From positions 124,001 to 188,000 of the forward strand of contig CAJJAG010000003.1 of assembly GCA_905182135.1 (NCBI GenBank): a stretch of DNA of 64,000 bases, read 5' to 3'. Position numbers and translations under genes: made by a program. The stretch's first letter is position 1, and each line of letters begins with the position of its first letter. The notes under the pieces were generated by a model. It saw nothing but the letters and a program-made list of their open reading frames with translations, ran no database searches and was not told the origin of the DNA. Source of the stretch: an uncultured Acidimicrobiaceae bacterium. Its GTDB lineage: Bacteria; Actinomycetota; Acidimicrobiia; Acidimicrobiales; UBA10347. Shown piece by piece: positions 8,771-18,151 of the stretch.

Positions 8771-10306
8771 CTATAACCCGTACCGCGCCGGTTCTGTGCG
8801 CAGCCACTCTCCAACCATTTCGCCAATCATGATGGTGCTCAGGTTGATATTTGCCCGGGGGACGGTTGGCATGATGGACGCGTCGGCAACCACCAACTGA
8901 TCCACGCCATGGCATCGCCCAAACTGGTCGACCACAGCGAGAGGATCCTCAACCGGCCCCATCTTGGCTGTGCCGCATGGGTGGTACCCCGATGCCGATA
9001 CCCGGCGGGCGACCTGCGCCAGGTCTGCACGGCTACTGCGCGATGGATCAGGGAAGTGAACCTGGTCAATGAACTCGCGTAGTGGCGCCAGTCTGGTTAG
9101 AGCAAACGCATCTTGGAGCGCCCGCACATGGCGGGCAACATCGCGTTCGTTCTCGCCGAAGTGAGGCTGAATCGAGGGCATCGAGTCGGGTGCAAGCGAC
9201 GTCTGACGGACAGCACCGCGCCCATCGACCTGTTCCAGACTTGGCGCGAGCATGAACATGGGTTCACCGCTACGACTACCGGTGCGGGTCATCAGCTCAA
9301 TGTTGACGTCGAGCGGCGTGTTACTTCCTTCGCTGGTGTAACGACAAATGGTCTGGACGAGTGGCAGGTCCGGGGCGCAAAACTCGGGAAACTTGGGTGA
9401 CATAACAATGGCCAGCGCAGGATGATCTGACAGGTTTGCGCCGACGCCCTCCATCGTGGCAACTGGTTCAACCCCTAACGAGGCCAACTCGTCGGCGCTA
9501 CCAATCCCTGACCGGATGAGAACACCAGGAGTATGAACCGCTCCGGATGAGATCACGACGAGCCTGGCGGCGATGTGATCGCCAGCACCGGTTTCGATAC
9601 CTACCGCTTGTCCGTCTTCAACCAACACGCGGTTGACCAACGTGTCAGGTCGGATTGTCAGGTTGTCGCGGTAGCGCGCAGATGCGAGGTACCCGATCGC
9701 AGTTGAGATGCGAAGGCGCCCAAGCTTGTTCATGGCCATTGGGCCCACACCCACTGCATCGGGTGCGTTTACATCAGCGCTTGCCGGGAAACCATGTTCG
9801 AGTGCCGCCTCGATAAAGGCAGCTTGTGTTGGCACCAACTCATCTTCGGTCCAGCGGCGAATCGAGATCGGGCCAGCGTCACCGTGATATGGCTCAGCGC
9901 CATAATCCAAATCTCGTTCCAACCGATTAAACACCGGCAAGACCTGATCCCACCCCCACGCAGGGTTGCCCAACTGGGCCCACCCGTCGTAGTCCGCTGG
10001 AATGCCCCGCAACGCGATCGTCGTGTTCACAGCCGTTGACCCACCCGTGACCCGGCCCCGTGGGAAACGGTCTGACCGATCGCCAAGCGGGTTGTAGCTG
10101 AGACCCCAGTCGTGGTCGACATAACTGTTGTCGTGCCCGTTGTGAAGATCTGTCGGCAAGTTAGTTGCGAGCGGATAGTCCGGGCCCGCGTCCAGCAGTA
10201 GCACCGAGCGCTGTGGATCCTCACTCGCCCGAGCCGCGATGGCTGCCCCAGCTGCGCCGGCTCCGACCACCACAATGTCCCACGTCTGACCGGCGATGCT
10301 GCTCAT
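8771..10306 (-). CDS. GMC-family FAD oxidoreductase
   Basis: The protein has about 511 residues and an N-terminal FAD site DIVVVGAGAAGAAIAARASED. The GMC signature FPRGRVTGGSTAVNTTI follows, then the second GMC signature SSGAVHTPGVLIRSGIG. The C-terminal catalytic region SGYHPCGTAKMG..ADASIMPTVPRANINLSTIMIGE holds the active-site His and Asn. It is similar to choline and alcohol dehydrogenases; the alcohol substrate is unknown. An in-frame GTG at 10309 is an alternative start. It is divergent from the D-aminoacylase gene. Confidence 0.88.
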   Translation of the reverse strand: MSSIAGQTWDIVVVGAGAAGAAIAARASEDPQRSVLLLDAGPDYPLATNLPTDLHNGHDNSYVDHDWGLSYNPLGDRSDRFPRGRVTGGSTAVNTTIALRGIPADYDGWAQLGNPAWGWDQVLPVFNRLERDLDYGAEPYHGDAGPISIRRWTEDELVPTQAAFIEAALEHGFPASADVNAPDAVGVGPMAMNKLGRLRISTAIGYLASARYRDNLTIRPDTLVNRVLVEDGQAVGIETGAGDHIAARLVVISSGAVHTPGVLIRSGIGSADELASLGVEPVATMEGVGANLSDHPALAIVMSPKFPEFCAPDLPLVQTICRYTSEGSNTPLDVNIELMTRTGSRSGEPMFMLAPSLEQVDGRGAVRQTSLAPDSMPSIQPHFGENERDVARHVRALQDAFALTRLAPLREFIDQVHFPDPSRSSRADLAQVARRVSASGYHPCGTAKMGPVEDPLAVVDQFGRCHGVDQLVVADASIMPTVPRANINLSTIMIGEMVGEWLRTEPARYGL

Positions 10307-10378
10307 CACCCCATTCTGGCGGCCGGGAGGCTTCCACGCCAGAAGGACCCGGCTACGTGGGTGACCTACTGTTCAACC

Positions 10379-11839
10379 ATGGCTGATCTCATCATTCGTA
10401 ATGCGTCGGTGCTCGACGGGACCGGCGCGGCAGCAGTCGAAGCCGACGTCGCCATCACCGGTGACCGAATTACCGCCGTTGGATCTATCTCCGACTCAGC
10501 ACCGACCGAGATAGATGCAGGTGGCCGAACCCTCGCACCTGGGTTTGTCGACGTGCATACCCACGACGATGGAGCGCTGCTGCGTCATCCAGGTATGGAG
10601 TTCAAGTTGAGTCAGGGCTGTACCAGTTTGGTCATCGGCAACTGCGGCTTCAGCGCCATCCCCGCCGTACCTGGCGAGAGCGACAAGAGCGGCCTGATCG
10701 GCGTCACCCCAACATGGACCGATCTAGATGGGTTTCGAGCCTCCGTCACCAAAGCCAACCCGGCAGTGAACGCCATGGCCCTCGTTGGCCACAACACAAC
10801 CCGTTCGCTGGTTATGGGCCTCGAGCGCCGAGTGCCGTCGGATACCGAACTCGACGAGATGCGAAGCTACGTCCGGGCAGCAATGGACCAAGGAGCGTGC
10901 GGATTTTCCACCGGTCTGGTCTATGAGCCCGGCCGGTATTGCGAGACCGACGAAATTATCGAGCTGGCCAAGCAGTCAGCCGAGGCGGGTGGAATCTACG
11001 CCACCCATATGCGTAACGAAGGCGACCGACTGCTCCAAGCCGTAGACGAGGCAATCCAGGTCGGCACCGCTGCTGATCTGCCTGTGCAGATCTCACATCA
11101 CAAGTCGGCTGGGCGGCGCAATTGGGGCAAGATCGGCTTGTCGCTCGCCAAGGTCGATCAGGCCAACGCGAAGGGTGCCGACATCACACTCGACGTCTAT
11201 CCTTACACCGCTGGAAGCGGGCCAATGGCCCAGTACTTCAATCTGGCCAACATCGACCCAGAGCTAGCCGAAGTTATTCGATTCGCAAGCTGTCCTGCAT
11301 TCCGAGAGTACGAGGGTCGTATGGCAGTCGACGTCGCCGCCGACCTTGGCATGGCCGTCACACAACTCATCCACGATGTCATCAGCGCACCTGAGGGCGA
11401 CCGCACATTGTGTATCCAGTTCATCATCGACAACGCAGACATCGAAGAAAACCTGCGTCACCCATTGATGATGATTGGCTCTGATGGCATCCCTGATCTG
11501 CGGGGCCAGCCTCACCCACGGCTGTTCGGCACTTTCCCCAAAGTGCTTGGTCACTACGTACGCGAGCAGGGCGTCCTCGACTTGCCCGAGGCCGTGCGGC
11601 GCATGACCAGTCTTTCGTGTGACCGGTTCGGATTCGTTGACCGGGGGCGGATCGTCGACGGCCAGATCGCCGACCTGGTCTTGTTCGACCCCGAGACCAT
11701 TGCGGACACAGCGACCTACGACAACCCCCAACAAGAGGCAACGGGCATCGATTTGGTCGTCGTCAATGGCAAGGTCGCGTTGCGCGATGGCACCCATACT
11801 GGGGTTGGCGGTGGTCGGCTGCTCCATCATCTGAAGTAG
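10379..11839 (+). CDS. N-acyl-D-amino-acid deacylase (amidohydrolase family)
   Basis: This 486-residue amidohydrolase carries the metal-binding VDVHTHDDG motif near residue 60, then TSLVIGNCGFSAIP with the bridging Cys typical of D-aminoacylases. Metal-ligand and catalytic segments are YATHMRNEG, ISHHKSAG and IGSDGIPDLRGQPHPR. The C-terminus returns to the small beta-sandwich (GQIADLVLFDPETI). Such enzymes hydrolyse N-acyl-D-amino acids or related cyclic amides. ATG 10379 starts the protein-like sequence; the upstream extension to 10361 is not conserved-looking. The next gene, a nitronate monooxygenase, starts 35 nt after the stop, so they may be co-transcribed. Confidence 0.87.
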   Translation: MADLIIRNASVLDGTGAAAVEADVAITGDRITAVGSISDSAPTEIDAGGRTLAPGFVDVHTHDDGALLRHPGMEFKLSQGCTSLVIGNCGFSAIPAVPGESDKSGLIGVTPTWTDLDGFRASVTKANPAVNAMALVGHNTTRSLVMGLERRVPSDTELDEMRSYVRAAMDQGACGFSTGLVYEPGRYCETDEIIELAKQSAEAGGIYATHMRNEGDRLLQAVDEAIQVGTAADLPVQISHHKSAGRRNWGKIGLSLAKVDQANAKGADITLDVYPYTAGSGPMAQYFNLANIDPELAEVIRFASCPAFREYEGRMAVDVAADLGMAVTQLIHDVISAPEGDRTLCIQFIIDNADIEENLRHPLMMIGSDGIPDLRGQPHPRLFGTFPKVLGHYVREQGVLDLPEAVRRMTSLSCDRFGFVDRGRIVDGQIADLVLFDPETIADTATYDNPQQEATGIDLVVVNGKVALRDGTHTGVGGGRLLHHLK

Positions 11840-11874
11840 GCATCGCAAGTGCCGGTATCGGCTAAACATATCCC

Positions 11875-12954
11875 ATGGGGATTCTGACCACTGAGTTGTG
11901 CCGACGCTTCGGAATCGAACATCCGATCTTTGGCTTCGCCCACGATGTTGCCACCGTCGCTGCAATCACGAACGCTGGAGGGCTCGGCGTCTACGGCGCA
12001 ACCCGCCGGTTTCCCCATGAGATCGATGATGAACTGGCCGAGATCCGGCGGTTGGTCGGCGACAAGCCTTTCGGTGTCGACCTGGTTTTGCCCGATGGCA
12101 TGCCTGAGCACAACAGCCGCGAAGCCATCGAGGCTCACATCCCCGACGAACACCGCAACTTCGTCAAAGGCATCGTCGACAAGTACCAAGTGCCTGAACC
12201 GAGTGGGCCTGGCATGCGAACTCGTTTCATCCGGTCAAAGGAAATCGAAGAAGCACAACTCGAAGCCGTCATGGCATCGAGCGTCGACCTATTTGCGTGC
12301 GGTATCGGTGCCCCCCGCCCTGCCGTCGAAAAGGCCAAGGAACTTGGCAAGACGACTGCCGCTCTGATTGGTAGCCCTCGTCATGTGCGAAGGGCGTTGG
12401 CCTCCGGTGTGGACATGGTCGTCGCCCAGGGGGCCGAAGCCGGTGCTCACACTGGCACCATCGGCACCTTCAGTCTGGTCCCCCAGATCGTGGATGCCTG
12501 CGGCGGACTCCCGGTGCTGGCGGCGGGTGGTGTCGCCACCGGCCGACACGTGGCGGCATCACTGGCGCTCGGTGCCCAAGCTGTTTGGGCTGGCACTATT
12601 TGGCTGACGACTTCCGAACACACCGCACACATGGCCCCGGCGCTGGTCGACAAGCTTCTTGCGGCGTCATCGGCCGACACAGTGATCACTCGTAGCGAGT
12701 CCGGCAAAACGTTCCGCCAGATCCGATCGTCGTGGAGCGACGAATGGGAAACAGCCGACGCCCCTGCACCATTAAAAATGCCGTATCAAGATGTGCTCGT
12801 GGGCGACCTACTTGGCGCAATCGATGAGCATCAGGTCGAGGCGCTACTGCATTCAGGCGCCGGCCAAGGCATCGGCTACGCCACCAAGATCCGTCCTGTC
12901 GCCGAAGTCATGGCCGACCTGATCGCCGAAGCCGAAGCAGTGATCAGTCGCTAA
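11875..12954 (+). CDS. nitronate monooxygenase (2-nitropropane dioxygenase family)
   Basis: This 359-residue FMN TIM-barrel protein begins LCRRFGIEHPIFGFAHDVATVAAITNAGGLGV, the standard start of the family. The FMN-phosphate segments VVAQGAEAGAHTG and LPVLAAGGVATGRHVAASLALGAQAVWAGT are intact. Family members oxidise alkyl nitronates or act as enoyl-reductase-like flavoproteins. It follows the D-aminoacylase gene closely on the same strand. Some members without the catalytic His have other roles; the exact substrate is not determined here. Confidence 0.85.
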   Translation: MGILTTELCRRFGIEHPIFGFAHDVATVAAITNAGGLGVYGATRRFPHEIDDELAEIRRLVGDKPFGVDLVLPDGMPEHNSREAIEAHIPDEHRNFVKGIVDKYQVPEPSGPGMRTRFIRSKEIEEAQLEAVMASSVDLFACGIGAPRPAVEKAKELGKTTAALIGSPRHVRRALASGVDMVVAQGAEAGAHTGTIGTFSLVPQIVDACGGLPVLAAGGVATGRHVAASLALGAQAVWAGTIWLTTSEHTAHMAPALVDKLLAASSADTVITRSESGKTFRQIRSSWSDEWETADAPAPLKMPYQDVLVGDLLGAIDEHQVEALLHSGAGQGIGYATKIRPVAEVMADLIAEAEAVISR

Positions 12955-13060
12955 AGAAGCGCCCCACATGCAGGTGTCGAGCCTTGTGCCACTTGCAATG
13001 GCTGATCCGGCGAATGCTGGAACGCTGCGCGATCCTTGAAGCGTCTGAAGGCGAGCGGCA

Positions 13061-14635
13061 CTACTGCCAGCGGGCGCGGAGGTCGACCTTTACGACTTTG
13101 CCGACGGGGTTGCGAGGCAGCGCGTCGATGGTTTCGAGTCGTTCAGGGAGTTTGTAGCTAGCGATCTTTTGCGCCCGCAGATGGTCAACCACTACCTCGA
13201 GCGTAGGTTCGGTGTCTGGCGCGGCAACAACAAACACGCCGACCCGCTCGCCAAGATCATCATCGGGGTAGGCAACAACCGCACACTCGGCCACAGCTTC
13301 GTGGGCCGATATGAGGGCCTCTATCTCGGCAGCCGAAACGTTCATACCACCACGGATGATGATGTCTTTGGCGCGATCCACGAATTGATAGAGACGGCGA
13401 GGGCCTTTGCTATCAGCGATCTCGAAGATGTCACCAGTGCGGTAATAACCATGCTCGTCGAATTCGCTTCCGTCTGACTGCAGGTAGCCATTGAAAATCG
13501 TTGGTCCACCGAATCGGAGTTCACCTTGTCGACCCGACTCGGTGATCTCCTCACCCGTTTCAAGATCCATGAGCCGCGCTTCGATACCCAGCCTCTGAGG
13601 CGCAGGGAAGAAGCGGGCGCGCTCGGCCGGATCAGGCACGGTGGCCATAGTCGACAGCATGGCAGCGCCCTCGTTCGAGCCAAACACGTTCACGATCTCG
13701 ATGCCACGCTCTTGCCAGCCCTCGACCATCCACGGGGCGAGCGGCGCCGACCCGGAACTGATCTTGCGTATGTGTGACATGTCGACAGAGTCGAGCATGG
13801 CTTCGTTGCGCAACAGCATGTTCAGTAGCGGCGGAGGAGCGACGGTATAGCTGATGGCCTCACTACTGATCTGCCCGAGAAACACGGGCAGATCGATCGG
13901 ATGGTGCAGAAACAGTGCGCTACCGGTCTGCAACCAGGGCACGAGCATGCCGCCGATACCGGCCATGTTCACGACCGGGAACGGACACAGGATTCGTTCA
14001 TCAGCAGTAAGTTCCAATTCGGTCACCTGCGAGTCCGAGCTAGCAAGCCACATACTGTGGGCTCGGGGCACACCCTTTGGCGTACCGGTCGTACCCGAGG
14101 TCCAACAGATCGTCGCCACATCACTGGGGTGAGCGATATGTCCAGTAGGCACCGAAGCTGGGCCGTCGGGCAGCGCCAGCACCGTTGCACCGTCGATCGT
14201 GGTGGTACCAAAGGTGAACATGGCAGCGTCGAACTCAGCCAGCACACCCATCGATGCAACGAGGAGATCATCGCGATCTGGACGAGCCGCCGTAATCAAA
14301 TGGCGGGCGCCCGAAGTCCCGAGGCCATGACGTAGCTCGTGTTCTCGGTGCTGAATCGGAAACGGCGTGGCGACCGCACCGATGCGAAAACACGCCATAA
14401 GAGATATCGGCAACTCGACCGCGTTTGGTAGCTGGATCGCGACCGCATCGCCGGCATTCACGCCGCCAGCTTGCAGGGCAGACGCCACGCCGTTGACCGC
14501 ATTGTCGAGATCACCCCAGGTCAAGCGCTGCGGCTCACCGGTGAAAAACGATGCTCGGTTCGGCGCGTCGACAAGCGCTTCACTGTCTGGATGAGCAGCA
14601 ACTGCTTGCTGGAGAAGTACGTCCAAGGTGGTCAT
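13061..14635 (-). CDS. AMP-dependent acyl-CoA synthetase
   Basis: The protein has 524 residues from ATG 14635 (MTTLDVLLQQAV); an open upstream extension is not family-like. The adenylation motif is ICWTSGTTGTPKGVPRAHS, followed by NVFGSNEGAAM, YRTGDI and the C-terminal hinge/lysine region RAKDIIIRGGMNVSAAEIE with LPRNPVGKVVKVDLR supplying the catalytic Lys. It activates a carboxylic acid to acyl-AMP and then acyl-CoA. It diverges from the LLM oxidoreductase gene with 44 nt between starts, so the two may share a control region. Confidence 0.88.
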   Translation of the reverse strand: MTTLDVLLQQAVAAHPDSEALVDAPNRASFFTGEPQRLTWGDLDNAVNGVASALQAGGVNAGDAVAIQLPNAVELPISLMACFRIGAVATPFPIQHREHELRHGLGTSGARHLITAARPDRDDLLVASMGVLAEFDAAMFTFGTTTIDGATVLALPDGPASVPTGHIAHPSDVATICWTSGTTGTPKGVPRAHSMWLASSDSQVTELELTADERILCPFPVVNMAGIGGMLVPWLQTGSALFLHHPIDLPVFLGQISSEAISYTVAPPPLLNMLLRNEAMLDSVDMSHIRKISSGSAPLAPWMVEGWQERGIEIVNVFGSNEGAAMLSTMATVPDPAERARFFPAPQRLGIEARLMDLETGEEITESGRQGELRFGGPTIFNGYLQSDGSEFDEHGYYRTGDIFEIADSKGPRRLYQFVDRAKDIIIRGGMNVSAAEIEALISAHEAVAECAVVAYPDDDLGERVGVFVVAAPDTEPTLEVVVDHLRAQKIASYKLPERLETIDALPRNPVGKVVKVDLRARWQ

Positions 14636-14679
14636 AGCTATGTACCGTATTACGTGCCTCAAATCAACGAGCAGTCCGC

Positions 14680-15597
14680 ATGAGTTTGACGATCGGCTTC
14701 GCCACGCCGACAAACTTGTGGAACGAGTCCTTCGAAGCCAAGCGTCAAATCCTTCAGCAACTGGACGATGCCGGTATCGACCAGGTGTACATGGCTGATC
14801 ACGTGTCATTCCGTGATGGCTCTGGCACAGACGGATTCGTCGAGATTGCCGCCTTGTCACAGTTGCACCCATCGATACGAGTCATGATCAGCGTGTACTT
14901 GCTGGCGTTGCGCCATCCGTTGCCGGTTGCTCGCCAGCTTGCAACCATGTCCCAGATCGCACCGGGCCGGTTCACCCTTGGTGTCGGTGTCGGCGGCGAA
15001 GACCGACACGAGATCGAAGTGTGCGGCGTCGATCCAAGCACTCGAGGCCGGCGCACAAACGAATCACTCGAAATCATTCGTGGACTTATGAGCGGTGACG
15101 CCATCGACTTTTCAGGCGAATTTTTCGAGCTTGATCAGGCGCGTATCAAGCCTGCGATTCCTTCGAACACGCCAATCATTATTGGCGGCCGGTCAAACGC
15201 CGCTCTGGCTCGGACCGCCCGATATGGCGATGGGTGGGTCGGAACGTGGTGCTCAGCCCGCCGGTTTGGCGAGGCCGTCGGCATCATTGCTGAAGAAGCC
15301 GAGGCGCTCGGCCGCGGCGAAGTCGACTGGCAGCACGGCTACCAACCATGGGTCGGAGTCGCTGCGACAACCGAAAAGGCACGCAACCTGGTGGCGGCCG
15401 AAATGGAGTCGTTCTATAAGGTTCCGTTCGCCGCTTTCGAGAAGTACACGCCCTACGGAACCGCTGCCCAGGTGGCCGATTCACTTCGCCCTTACCTAGA
15501 CGCAGGATGCTCCATGATCAACCTCAAGGTCGTGGCCCAAAGCGACCGGTCAGCAATCGAAGCTGCCTCCGAGATCGCCGACATGTTGCGCAGCTGA
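14680..15597 (+). CDS. LLM-class F420- or flavin-dependent oxidoreductase
   Basis: This 305-residue TIM-barrel protein of the luciferase-like monooxygenase class begins IGFATPTNLWNESFEAKRQILQQLDDAGIDQVYMADHVSF, the cofactor-pocket start. LGVGVGGEDRHEIEVCGVDPSTRGRRTNESLEIIRGLM and PIIIGGRSNAALARTARYGDGWVG are diagnostic. In actinobacteria many of these use coenzyme F420 rather than FMN. Its divergent partner is an acyl-CoA synthetase, suggesting catabolism of an unknown acid. A decayed LLM fragment lies about 1.3 kb downstream. Confidence 0.87.
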   Translation: MSLTIGFATPTNLWNESFEAKRQILQQLDDAGIDQVYMADHVSFRDGSGTDGFVEIAALSQLHPSIRVMISVYLLALRHPLPVARQLATMSQIAPGRFTLGVGVGGEDRHEIEVCGVDPSTRGRRTNESLEIIRGLMSGDAIDFSGEFFELDQARIKPAIPSNTPIIIGGRSNAALARTARYGDGWVGTWCSARRFGEAVGIIAEEAEALGRGEVDWQHGYQPWVGVAATTEKARNLVAAEMESFYKVPFAAFEKYTPYGTAAQVADSLRPYLDAGCSMINLKVVAQSDRSAIEAASEIADMLRS

Positions 15598-15790
15598 AAC
15601 AACTTGAGACAGTTGCCCAACTTTTGCTGCGAGTTCTTCACCTGCAGGTAACGCAGGCCGGTGGGTCGTTGATGGGACCTCTTGCCCCTGAGGTAGCCGC
15701 GAGAAAATCTAGCGAGCAGGATTATAGGCTGGCCGCGACGTCGGGTAGCCCGCGGGGATTCGTTACTGAGCAGTGAGATACCGTGACCCG

Positions 15791-16831
15791 ATGGGTGATT
15801 CCTTACCATTCGTCAATGGGCCGATCGAGATCATTGGCTGTCATGCCGAAGGTGAAGTTGGCGATGTCATTGTCGCGGGCGTCGAGCCACCACCCGGCGA
15901 CACAATTTGGGAACAGCGTTGCTGGATCGACGCCGATCAGCGGCTTCGGAACCATGTGCTCAACGAACCACGCGGCGGCGTGTTCAAACACGTAAACCTG
16001 CTCGTTCCTGCCATCGACCCGCTGGCCGACATTGGGTTCATCATCATGGAACCCATGCACTCGCCGCCTATGTCGGGCTCCAACAGCATCTGTGTGGCAA
16101 CTGTTGTGCTCGAGACCGGGATCATTCCAATGACGGAACCGACCACAACAATCGTGCTCGAAGCGCCCGGCGGCCTGGTCGAAGCAACAGCAACATGCGC
16201 GAATGGCAAGGTCGAACGCGTGACTGTGCGCAACGTCCCGGCCTTCGTTGCCGAACAAGACGTGATGCTTGCACTCCCGGGTATCGGCGACGTACGCGTC
16301 GACACTGCCTTTGGCGGCGACAGCTTCGTCATGGTCGATGCGGCCGACCTCGACATGGACATCACCCCCGCCAATGGTCGACAGCTCGCCACACTCGGCA
16401 TGCAGCTCATTGCGTCGGCAAATGAACAACTGACGTTCTCGCATCCCACCACGGACTGGAAGCACTTCTCCTTCAGCCAAATCGCCGGGCCGCTCGAACG
16501 CTTGGGCAATGAGCTCCACATGCGCAACACCGTGGTTGTCGAACCGGGCAAGCTCGACCGTTCACCAACAGGCACCGGGGTATCGGCTCGCATGGCACTG
16601 CTGCATGCCCAGGGTGTCATGAACGTGGGCGACCAGCTCCACATGCGCTCGGTGATCGATAGCGAGTTCGTAGGCCAGATCGAGTCGACCACCACTGTCG
16701 GCGAGCTAGCCGCCATCGTCCCGCTGATCTCCGGCACAGCGTGGCGCACAGGCCGCTTCAGTTTCGAGCTCGACCCGACCGACCCATGGCCACTTGGATA
16801 CCGAGTCACCGACACATGGGGCGCTGCGTGA
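15791..16831 (+). CDS. proline racemase-family protein with Ser/Thr in place of both catalytic Cys
   Basis: The protein has 346 residues from ATG 15791; an ATG at 15773 is the alternative start. It has the two mirrored halves of the proline racemase / hydroxyproline epimerase fold. The first catalytic position, Cys in MCGH of racemases, reads MSGSNSI, so it is Ser. The second, Cys in SPCGTGTSA, reads DRSPTGTGVSA, so it is Thr. Related Cys/Thr enzymes are trans-3-hydroxy-L-proline dehydratases, so dehydration or epimerisation of a hydroxyproline is more likely than racemisation. No proline-utilisation genes are adjacent. Confidence 0.82.
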   Translation: MGDSLPFVNGPIEIIGCHAEGEVGDVIVAGVEPPPGDTIWEQRCWIDADQRLRNHVLNEPRGGVFKHVNLLVPAIDPLADIGFIIMEPMHSPPMSGSNSICVATVVLETGIIPMTEPTTTIVLEAPGGLVEATATCANGKVERVTVRNVPAFVAEQDVMLALPGIGDVRVDTAFGGDSFVMVDAADLDMDITPANGRQLATLGMQLIASANEQLTFSHPTTDWKHFSFSQIAGPLERLGNELHMRNTVVVEPGKLDRSPTGTGVSARMALLHAQGVMNVGDQLHMRSVIDSEFVGQIESTTTVGELAAIVPLISGTAWRTGRFSFELDPTDPWPLGYRVTDTWGAA

Positions 16832-16905
16832 CTACCCCCGCCGCAACCACCAGGATGAGTTCTCCTAGCCAGCGAAGTCACACAACGCACTAGGTTGAAA
16901 AGAGC

Positions 16906-17157
16906 GTGAGCGGCAAGTTTCGCCCGCCTCGCAACGACGTGACGATTGAGCCGCGCCCAGTGCGGCAGCCACACCCTCCGATTTATGTCGCAAGTCCCCG
17001 TCTAGAGTCCGCCACCCGCACAGTGCAGCTCGGACTTGGCATCACCTTGAACGCCCATGTGGATTTTGCACCAAAGAGCCAGGAAACTTTCGATCACCGA
17101 ACCGTCTATCCATTCCCATTCCAGAAATGGGTATTTTCAAAGCGCTTTGGGTGGTAG
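16906..17157 (+). pseudogene. LLM-class oxidoreductase remnant
   Basis: The 83-codon frame begins without the N-terminal half of any family. It contains EPRPVRQPHPPIYVASPRLE followed by ESATRTVQLGLGITL, the C-terminal mid-section of luciferase-like monooxygenases (usually PRPVQxPHPPIWVA..SPESAxxAARLG). After about residue 55 the similarity ends. It is about one quarter of a normal gene of roughly 330 residues, so it is read as a relic. The intact LLM gene at 14.7 kb is of a different subgroup. Confidence 0.6.
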
Positions 17158-17221
17158 TGCTAGAGATCCAAACCAGGAGGGCTAACTTCTGAAGACACTT
17201 CCACCCAGCAGGAGAAACGTG

Positions 17222-18049
17222 ATGACTCGGATACTGGACTACAGCGGTCGTGAAGCCGATCGGACAGTGACGGTGGCATCCCTGCGAGCACTAAAGAACC
17301 AGGATTCGCACATAGCCCAGGTCACCGCATCTACAGCAGAAGAGGCCGAGGCTGCGGAAAAGGCCGGTGTCGAGATGGTGGTCTGTATGTCCGACTTTGT
17401 ACCTGCGGTACGCAAGGGTTCGAGCCGGTTGTTCGTGACCTCAGCGATCGACTTCACCGGGGCGGTCACGGTTGACGAGATCCTGGGCGTCGCTCTTGAA
17501 TCACTGACTGCCGGCGCAGACGCTGTGATCACGGCCCGACGCCTGGAATGTGTTGAACGCCTTGCGGCCGAGGACATCCCCGTCATGGGCCATCTGGGTT
17601 TCGTGCCGAAAAAGTCAACCTTGTACGGCGGGATCCGCGGCGTCGGCAAGACAGCCGACGAGGCACTTGATCTTTGGCACAAGTTTCGTCAGCTGGAAGA
17701 CGCCGGTGCCTTTGCCGTCGAGTGCGAGTTGATCCCTGCAGAGGTCATGTCAGCTATTAACCAACGAACTGGTTTGACGACCATCTCACTCGGGTCTGGC
17801 GCGGAAGCTGACGTCATGTTCTTGTTCATGAGCGACATCTGCGGCGAGACCAGTCGCAAGCCTCGCCATGCTCGTGCCTACGGTGACCTGGCAACGCTAT
17901 ACGCCAAGGCCCGGGCGACACGGGTAGAAGCTCTGCACTTGTTCCGACAGGACGTAAGGACGGGCGGGTTCCCTGCAGCATCCGAAACAATCGCTGTCGA
18001 CCAGGACGAGCTAACAGCCTTCATTGCTGCTCTCGAACGAGAGTCCTAG
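17222..18049 (+). CDS. PanB-like ketopantoate hydroxymethyltransferase family protein
   Basis: This 275-residue protein is preceded by AGGAG seven bases before ATG 17222. It has the TIM-barrel markers of the family: VMGHLGFVPKKSTLYGGIRGVGKTADEA, then LEDAGAFAVECELIPAEVMSAI and TTISLGSGAEADVMFLFMSDICG. The N-terminal strand that usually reads TAYD reads VTASTAEEAEAAEKAG, so it is a divergent member. It may be a PanB paralogue or a related carboxyvinyl/hydroxymethyl enzyme rather than the housekeeping PanB. The gene is isolated, with a convergent acyl-CoA ligase downstream. Confidence 0.65.
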   Translation: MTRILDYSGREADRTVTVASLRALKNQDSHIAQVTASTAEEAEAAEKAGVEMVVCMSDFVPAVRKGSSRLFVTSAIDFTGAVTVDEILGVALESLTAGADAVITARRLECVERLAAEDIPVMGHLGFVPKKSTLYGGIRGVGKTADEALDLWHKFRQLEDAGAFAVECELIPAEVMSAINQRTGLTTISLGSGAEADVMFLFMSDICGETSRKPRHARAYGDLATLYAKARATRVEALHLFRQDVRTGGFPAASETIAVDQDELTAFIAALERES

Positions 18050-18151
18050 CAACACGACTGGCCCATACCCATTGGTTGATTGCAGCCGAGCTCGTCACCA
18101 TGGCATTCCTAAGAATTTCGAACATGTCGTGCCCGTATGCAACGCGTGGGT

